From positions 70,712 through 80,182 of the forward strand of contig DDVH01000022.1 in NCBI GenBank assembly GCA_002345215.1: 9,471 nucleotides of DNA. The letters run 5' to 3'. Source of the DNA: Anaerolineales bacterium UBA2317 (GTDB lineage Bacteria > Chloroflexota > Anaerolineae > Anaerolineales > Villigracilaceae). The position numbers and the translations under genes are program-made. Below, piece after piece: positions 5,832-9,471 of this stretch. The notes under the pieces are model-generated. The model saw only the letters and a program-made list of their open reading frames with translations, was not told where the DNA came from and did not search any database. Numbering within the stretch: the first letter of the stretch is position 1; each line of letters starts with the position of its first letter.

Positions 5832-7742
5832 ATGACCTATCGAATTGAATCACTCATGTCTGCTCGTTTGTTTGTTGTGCCGCAATATGCCGAAGAACGA
5901 ATTTATTTTTTAAGCAACCTGACAGGGCATTTGAGTTTGTATGCCATGTTTTATGGCGGCAGTGTGCCTGAGCCTTTGTTGCCGCCCAACATTGCTTTGC
6001 AAAATCCGCATCTCATTGGTGGACATTCTTTTTATGTCTTTCCAAAATTAAATAAAATTTTGGTGATGATTGATAAAGACGGCGATGAAAATTATCAGCC
6101 GATGATGATTTCATTAGATGGCGGATTCCCTGAACCTGCTTTCAACAATTTCTTTGAAAAATATCGCGTACATCTCGGCGAATGCGACCGTGAAAAGGGT
6201 CTTGTCTATTTACAAGCCGAACGCCGTGATAAACCGATGCAAGAAACGTATCTTGGTGATTTGAAAACTGGTAAGTTAACGAAAATTGCCGAGAGTGAAT
6301 GGGGCTATGGTGTTGCGGCGCATTCTAAAAATCATAAACAACTTTTAATCGGAACAGGTTATTCAGTCGGTGATTCGGTTTTTTATTTATGGTCAAATGG
6401 CAAAATGAATTTGCTATACGGCAAACCAATTGAAAATCGCAAACAAGGTGAGCAAGTTCCATTGAATGGTTTGGGTGCTGGCGTATTTTCTCCAAGTGAA
6501 AAAGGTGCCATCGTCACCACTTCTATTTTCGCAGATACTTATAGTTTGGGTTTTATCAATTTCAAAAAGCCTGGTGAACTTTCACCTATTAAATTAAATG
6601 GTGTTGTTCACAAAGGTATGGGTGAAATGGAAAATGTTGCGCATCTAAAAGACAATCGTTATCTCGTCACCTTCAACATTGATGGTTGTTCATGGGCGTA
6701 TGAAGGCATCTTTGATGAAAAGAAGTTAACCATGAATCTCAAATATGTTTTGGTCGGTCGAGAACCATTTGATAGCGGCATGATTGAACATCTTGATTAC
6801 AACCATGTTGAAGATGTTTTCACATTCTCGTTTTCAACTGCCACATCTCCTACACAAATTTATTCCATTGAAGGTAAACAAAGAAATGATTTATCACTTC
6901 ATACCAATGAAAAGATTTTAGGGATTCCTGACTCGTTACTATCAAAAGGAGAAGATGCTTCATTCGCCTCACACGACGGTCTACGGGTTTCTGCTCGTTT
7001 ATATTTGCCTTCACCCAAGCTTGGTTTTAAAGGCACGCGTCCAGTAGTGTATTACATTCATGGTGGTCCGCAAGGACAAGAGCGCCCAGACTTTGCATGG
7101 TTCTCTATGCCATTGATTCAATTTATGACATTGAAAGGCTTTGCTGTCTTTGTTCCGAACGTCCGTGGTTCCACAGGTTATGGACTTTCCTATACCAAAC
7201 ATGTTGACCGTGATTGGGGCGGACAAGACAGACTCGACCATGTCCACGCCATGACGAAAGTTTTGCCAAAAGATAAACGTTTAGATGTCAAACGTGCCGC
7301 AGTTGTTGGACGTTCTTATGGTGGTTACATGACTTTGATGCAAGCAGGTATGCATCCTGATTTATGGAAAGCTTCTTGCGATATGTTTGGTCCGTATGAT
7401 TTGCTAACTTTCTTAGACCGAATCCCTGAAACATGGAAGCCTTATTTTAAAATTGCATTAGGTGACCCATCCAAGCCTGAAGAAAAAGATTTCTTGATTC
7501 AACGCTCACCAAAGTCGCATTTGCATAATATGTCTGCGCCGATGTTGGTGATTCAAGGACGAAATGACCCGCGTGTAGTTGCAGCAGAATCAGAAGATTT
7601 AGTGCGTGAGTTACAAGCCAAAGGCAAACCAATTTCATTACACATCTTTGAAGATGAAGGACATGACGTACTGAAATACGAAAATCGTGTCACCTGTTAT
7701 AACGCCATTACAGATTTCTTTGCTAAGCATTTGAATCCATAA
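5832..7742 (+). CDS. S9-family serine peptidase (prolyl oligopeptidase/acylaminoacyl-peptidase-like)
   Basis: The enzyme has an N-terminal beta-propeller-like region (about residues 1-375) and a C-terminal alpha/beta-hydrolase domain. Numbered from the start at 5832 (636 residues), the oxyanion-region motif HGGP is at 410-413, the nucleophile is S495 in GRSYGGY, the acid is D579 in QGRNDPRV and the histidine is H611 in DEGHD. The triad is complete and in the normal order. Such enzymes cleave short peptides or N-acylated residues; no signal peptide is seen, so it is probably cytoplasmic. The longest frame begins at ATG 5796, but that codon has no ribosome site. ATG 5832 has GGAG at 5823-5826, 5 bases upstream, so I prefer it; the longer form would add 12 residues, basic in character. 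The stop is only 7 bases before inverted-repeat copy B, which may also serve as its 3' hairpin. Confidence 0.9.
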   Translation: MTYRIESLMSARLFVVPQYAEERIYFLSNLTGHLSLYAMFYGGSVPEPLLPPNIALQNPHLIGGHSFYVFPKLNKILVMIDKDGDENYQPMMISLDGGFPEPAFNNFFEKYRVHLGECDREKGLVYLQAERRDKPMQETYLGDLKTGKLTKIAESEWGYGVAAHSKNHKQLLIGTGYSVGDSVFYLWSNGKMNLLYGKPIENRKQGEQVPLNGLGAGVFSPSEKGAIVTTSIFADTYSLGFINFKKPGELSPIKLNGVVHKGMGEMENVAHLKDNRYLVTFNIDGCSWAYEGIFDEKKLTMNLKYVLVGREPFDSGMIEHLDYNHVEDVFTFSFSTATSPTQIYSIEGKQRNDLSLHTNEKILGIPDSLLSKGEDASFASHDGLRVSARLYLPSPKLGFKGTRPVVYYIHGGPQGQERPDFAWFSMPLIQFMTLKGFAVFVPNVRGSTGYGLSYTKHVDRDWGGQDRLDHVHAMTKVLPKDKRLDVKRAAVVGRSYGGYMTLMQAGMHPDLWKASCDMFGPYDLLTFLDRIPETWKPYFKIALGDPSKPEEKDFLIQRSPKSHLHNMSAPMLVIQGRNDPRVVAAESEDLVRELQAKGKPISLHIFEDEGHDVLKYENRVTCYNAITDFFAKHLNP

Positions 7743-7749
7743 AATTCCC

Positions 7750-7796
7750 GTAGGGGCGAGGCAAAGTGCCACAAAGTGGTATGCCTCGCCCTTACA
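7750..7796. repeat. Miniature inverted-repeat element, copy B
   Basis: GTAGGGGCGAGGCA (7750-7763) pairs with TGCCTCGCCCTTAC (7782-7795), 13 of 14 positions, with the same single G/A mismatch at the fourth base as copy A. The interior holds GTGCCACAAA (7766-7775), and TGCCAC-AAA-GTGGTA can extend the hairpin past a 3-base bulge. It lies between the S9 peptidase stop and the small membrane protein start and could act as a transcript 3' end, though no T-run follows. Confidence 0.75.
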
Positions 7797-7803
7797 CTTA
7801 AAA

Positions 7804-8058
7804 ATGACCATCCCCAGCCTTATACTTGGATTAATCATTGCTTTATTAACCGCGACCATATTCCATGCTATTCGTGGAGGCAATGGTTGGCGGCTTTTAT
7901 TATTTATCGGGTTAAGTGTCGCTGGTTTTTTTCTAGTCGAGTGGGCAGGCGGATTAATCGGCTGGGGCTTGTATGCTTTCGGCGCGTTAGATGCAGGTTT
8001 AGGTGTAGTTGGAAGCGTGCTTTTCCTCATCTTAGGAGATTGGTTAATTCGTAGGTGA
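7804..8058 (+). CDS. Small membrane protein, three predicted helices
   Basis: This 84-residue protein is almost entirely hydrophobic. Likely membrane segments are residues about 3-21, 31-55 and 58-78, joined by a short polar loop (HAIRGGNG at 21-28) and a Gly/Ala-rich turn; it ends with basic residues (LIRR). Its size and glycine content resemble small GlsB/YeaQ-type membrane proteins, but I see no diagnostic motif and do not assign the family. The ATG at 7804 has no Shine-Dalgarno sequence and stands 7 bases after repeat copy B. The overlapping +3 frame (7776-8054) encodes a Trp/Arg/Cys-rich product with no recognisable character and is taken as a shadow. The coherent hydrophobic pattern is the main evidence that this frame is real. 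Confidence 0.65.
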   Translation: MTIPSLILGLIIALLTATIFHAIRGGNGWRLLLFIGLSVAGFFLVEWAGGLIGWGLYAFGALDAGLGVVGSVLFLILGDWLIRR

Positions 8059-8066
8059 TTCGTAAG

Positions 8067-8095
8067 TTGTCGGTTTAAGTCAAAAGGCGTATACT
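8067..8095 (+). promoter_or_regulatory. Sigma-70-like promoter for the ExoD-family gene
   Basis: TTGTCG (8067-8072, 4/6 match to -35) is separated by 17 bases from TATACT (8090-8095, 5/6 match to -10). The expected start near 8102 gives a leader of about 32 bases that contains the AAAGGAAG ribosome site. It lies in the 75-base gap between the small membrane protein and the ExoD-family gene. Confidence 0.5.
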
Positions 8096-8133
8096 TGCGC
8101 GGTTCAAAAAATAAAGTAAAGGAAGTATAGAAC

Positions 8134-8793
8134 GTGTCTCATATTGATTTATCAAAAAAAGAAGAAAATGAATTGCAAGCGGAATCACTTGGGGAAAAAA
8201 TTGAATTGATTATCCAAAAAATGCCCGAAAACGAAGTGACCTTAGTGGAAATTATGGACATTGTTGGGGCAGATAGTTTGTTGTTATTGACAGTGATTCT
8301 TTCGTTGATATTTTTAATTCCAGTTTCAATTCCTGGTGTTAGCACTGTGTTTGGAACAGGAATTTTATTGATTGGTATTACGCGTTTATTTTCGCGTAAG
8401 TTATGGTTGCCAAAATTTATTGCGGATAGAAAATTATCTGCTGAAAAGTTGCGCGAAGGGTTTAAGAAGGCTTTGGTTTGGTTTCATCGTTTAGAAAAAA
8501 TCAGCAAACCACATCGCCTTAGCCGTTTAACAACTGCTGGAACAATGACCGTCTTTGCGAACTTAGCTTTTATTCTCGGCGCTATTTTGTTGATGTTCCC
8601 GTTTGGGTTTATTCCATTTAGCAACACCTTGCCTGCGTTAGCCTTAATCTTTTTAGCAGTCGGTATGATGCAACAAGATGGTGGTTTTATTTTGTTAGGT
8701 CATATTTCTAATATCGTCACCATGATTTATTTTGCGTTTCTCATTGCTGGTGGCGGCTGGACGATTACCGAGTTCCTCAAAATTTTAGGTTAA
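8134..8793 (+). CDS. ExoD-family membrane protein
   Basis: This 219-residue integral membrane protein resembles the ExoD (exopolysaccharide synthesis, ExoD) family. Family-typical features are the loop after the first hydrophobic block (LIPVSIPGVSTVFGTG at 61-76), the RKLWLP segment at 88-93, PFSNTLPALALIFLAVGMMQQDG at about 161-183 with its PF-N-LPA and late DG motif, and the closing LLGH. The N-terminal 45 residues are charged and cytoplasmic; about four to six hydrophobic stretches follow. ExoD was first described from rhizobial exopolysaccharide mutants, but its biochemical role is unresolved, and no polysaccharide genes are nearby. It starts at GTG 8134, with AAAGGAAG about 9 bases upstream, which decides the start. 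A remnant VanZ-like frame begins 4 bases after its stop, suggesting a former two-gene operon. Confidence 0.85.
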   Translation: MSHIDLSKKEENELQAESLGEKIELIIQKMPENEVTLVEIMDIVGADSLLLLTVILSLIFLIPVSIPGVSTVFGTGILLIGITRLFSRKLWLPKFIADRKLSAEKLREGFKKALVWFHRLEKISKPHRLSRLTTAGTMTVFANLAFILGAILLMFPFGFIPFSNTLPALALIFLAVGMMQQDGGFILLGHISNIVTMIYFAFLIAGGGWTITEFLKILG

Positions 8794-8797
8794 TCCC

Positions 8798-9030
8798 GTG
8801 AAATTAAAGTGGATTGCGTTGGCTTTTACAATCTGATTGTTTTTACAATCGAAGAATTTTCTCAAATTCCTATTCGCGGACGTAGTTTTTTAGTAAAAGA
8901 TTTAGCCGCAAATTATTTAGGAATTTTGACTTTTGGTTTTTGGCATGGTGGAATTATGGCAGAAAAAAAGAAATTACTTCTAATAAATGAAAACTCCGAG
9001 GTCTTGAAGACCTCGGAGTTTTTTTCTTAA
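8798..9030 (+). pseudogene. VanZ-like gene remnant (internally deleted and frameshifted)
   Basis: A GTG at 8798, with a weak AGG 8 bases upstream, opens MKLKWIALAFTI, a good first membrane helix, but hits TGA at 8834-8836. In the next frame, the sequence continues as LIVFTIEEFSQIPIRGRSF then VKDLAANYLGILTFGF (8833 onward). This matches the C-terminal part of VanZ-like membrane proteins, with their E-x-x-Q, R-S/T-F, D-L-x-A-N/D and LGI pattern. The middle of a usual 110-150-residue protein is missing. The break lies at a 10-base direct repeat, TTTTACAATC at 8824-8833 and 8841-8850. The frame also runs on through an A-run (8962-8968) and the terminator to TAA at 9028-9030, so a second frameshift near the original end is likely. 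It could instead be read as a 73-residue protein from GTG 8809, but that start has no ribosome site. Family assignment is from motif recognition only. Confidence 0.5.
8991..9025. terminator. Strong rho-independent terminator, bidirectional
   Basis: A 13-bp perfect stem (AAACTCCGAGGTC at 8991-9003, complement at 9009-9021) has a TTGAA loop and runs into seven Ts (9019-9025). On the minus strand the stem is followed by TTTTCATTT, so it can also end the acylase transcript, whose stop is at 9033-9031. It closes the ExoD/VanZ-like unit. Confidence 0.88.
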
Positions 9031-9471
9031 TTATGGCACTAGGATTAAGTGCGCCTCACTATCATTGATAATTGATTCTTGTTCCCACCACATGGGATAA
9101 TATTCGACATTTGCCCATAAACTAGACATATCATCATAATGCGGGTGATAAGCATGACCAGATTGCCCAGTGGTATGGACTGTTTGCGAATTATCTAAAT
9201 TACTTAAATCCACAATCATTCTCATAGATGGAAGCCAGTTTGTTTCATAACCATCTCGCACAGACCACCCCGTTGCGTTGACAATCGCTTCACCACCACC
9301 AGTTGGGAAAGGTCCACGATTGAATAAATCTTCAATCAAGAAGATTCCAGATTCACCCAACGTTCCATTGCGGAAAGTGGAAGCGTGCATATCACCCCAA
9401 TTCCATTCGGAAACATCATCTCCAAACATATCTTCTAATTCAGCCACACCATCTGAAAAAGATTTTTTCAT
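9031..9471 (-). CDS. Penicillin-acylase-family Ntn hydrolase, C-terminal part (partial)
   Basis: The 146 visible residues match the C-terminal end of the beta chain of penicillin acylase/acyl-homoserine-lactone acylase-type enzymes. The signs are WNWGDMHASTF near residue 23, FNRGPFPTGGG near 50, NATGW, then NWLPSMRMIVDLSN near 78, TTGQSGHAYHPHYDDM near 99 and YYPMWW near 124. These enzymes are exported precursors cleaved into alpha and beta chains with an N-terminal catalytic Ser on the beta chain; that Ser, the signal peptide and the alpha chain would lie beyond base 9471. The ATG at the window edge is almost certainly an internal Met, because family members are about 700-850 residues. The substrate (beta-lactam side chain, acyl-homoserine lactone or another amide) cannot be told from this portion. 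Confidence 0.88.
   Translation of the reverse strand: MKKSFSDGVAELEDMFGDDVSEWNWGDMHASTFRNGTLGESGIFLIEDLFNRGPFPTGGGEAIVNATGWSVRDGYETNWLPSMRMIVDLSNLDNSQTVHTTGQSGHAYHPHYDDMSSLWANVEYYPMWWEQESIINDSEAHLILVP

Noticed and set aside
7638..8030. 130-residue minus-strand open frame across the S9 gene end and the small membrane protein
   Set aside because: It is Pro/Lys/Asn-rich, antisense to two better-supported genes, and crosses the repeat element; taken as a shadow.
7776..8054. 92-residue open frame overlapping the small membrane protein in another frame
   Set aside because: Its product is a Trp/Arg/Cys-rich mix with no coherent pattern, and it starts inside the inverted-repeat element. The 7804 frame has a clean membrane-protein pattern.
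8809..9030. Intact 73-residue gene from GTG 8809
   Set aside because: It has no ribosome site, its C-terminus is encoded by the terminator hairpin, and its central part looks like a truncated VanZ C-terminus. A remnant explains it better.
1..9471. CRISPR array, tRNA, rRNA, transposase, toxin-antitoxin or defence gene
   Set aside because: I scanned both strands and saw no regularly spaced repeats, cloverleaf-like segments or such protein families; the repeats present are isolated hairpins.

Overview
The window looks like a chromosomal stretch of a free-living bacterium with AT-leaning composition (about 40% G+C by eye). The set of an extracytoplasmic VWA lipoprotein, a penicillin-acylase-type Ntn hydrolase, an S9 peptidase, a CxxC-type MnmA and short GTAGGG...CCTTACA dispersed hairpins reminds me of Chloroflexota (Anaerolineae). 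That placement is an inference from protein flavour; no rRNA or other marker is present to fix it. No phage, transposase, CRISPR array, tRNA or rRNA gene is visible.

Layout. 1-1557 (+) is a YfbK-like VWA-domain lipoprotein. It converges on a minus-strand pair: a HAD-family phosphatase (1597-2379) and a YtcJ-like metal-dependent amidohydrolase (2456-4036), with a hairpin terminator at each 3' end. A divergent intergenic region (4037-4193) holds a good minus-strand promoter for the amidohydrolase, a short inverted-repeat element, and a TATAAT box lying almost on the mnmA start codon. Then on the plus strand come mnmA (4194-5267), an unrecognised 136-residue protein (5350-5760), an S9-family oligopeptidase (about 5832-7742), a second copy of the inverted-repeat element (7750-7796), a small three-helix membrane protein (7804-8058), an ExoD-family membrane protein (8134-8793) and what appears to be the decayed remnant of a VanZ-like gene (8798-9030), closed by a strong terminator. 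The window ends with the C-terminal part of a penicillin-acylase-family enzyme on the minus strand (9031-9471, running off the edge).

The genes do not form one recognisable pathway. They are mostly single-gene units: tRNA thiolation (MnmA), peptide turnover (S9), amide or ester hydrolysis (amidohydrolase, acylase), phosphate-ester hydrolysis (HAD) and envelope proteins (VWA lipoprotein, ExoD, small membrane protein). I do not see a clear new multi-gene system. The most interesting non-coding signal is the pair of related miniature inverted repeats, whose arm sequences differ completely yet pair internally in both copies, with identical ends, the same single mismatch and a shared core. Next in interest are the broken VanZ-like gene and the unusual start region of mnmA.
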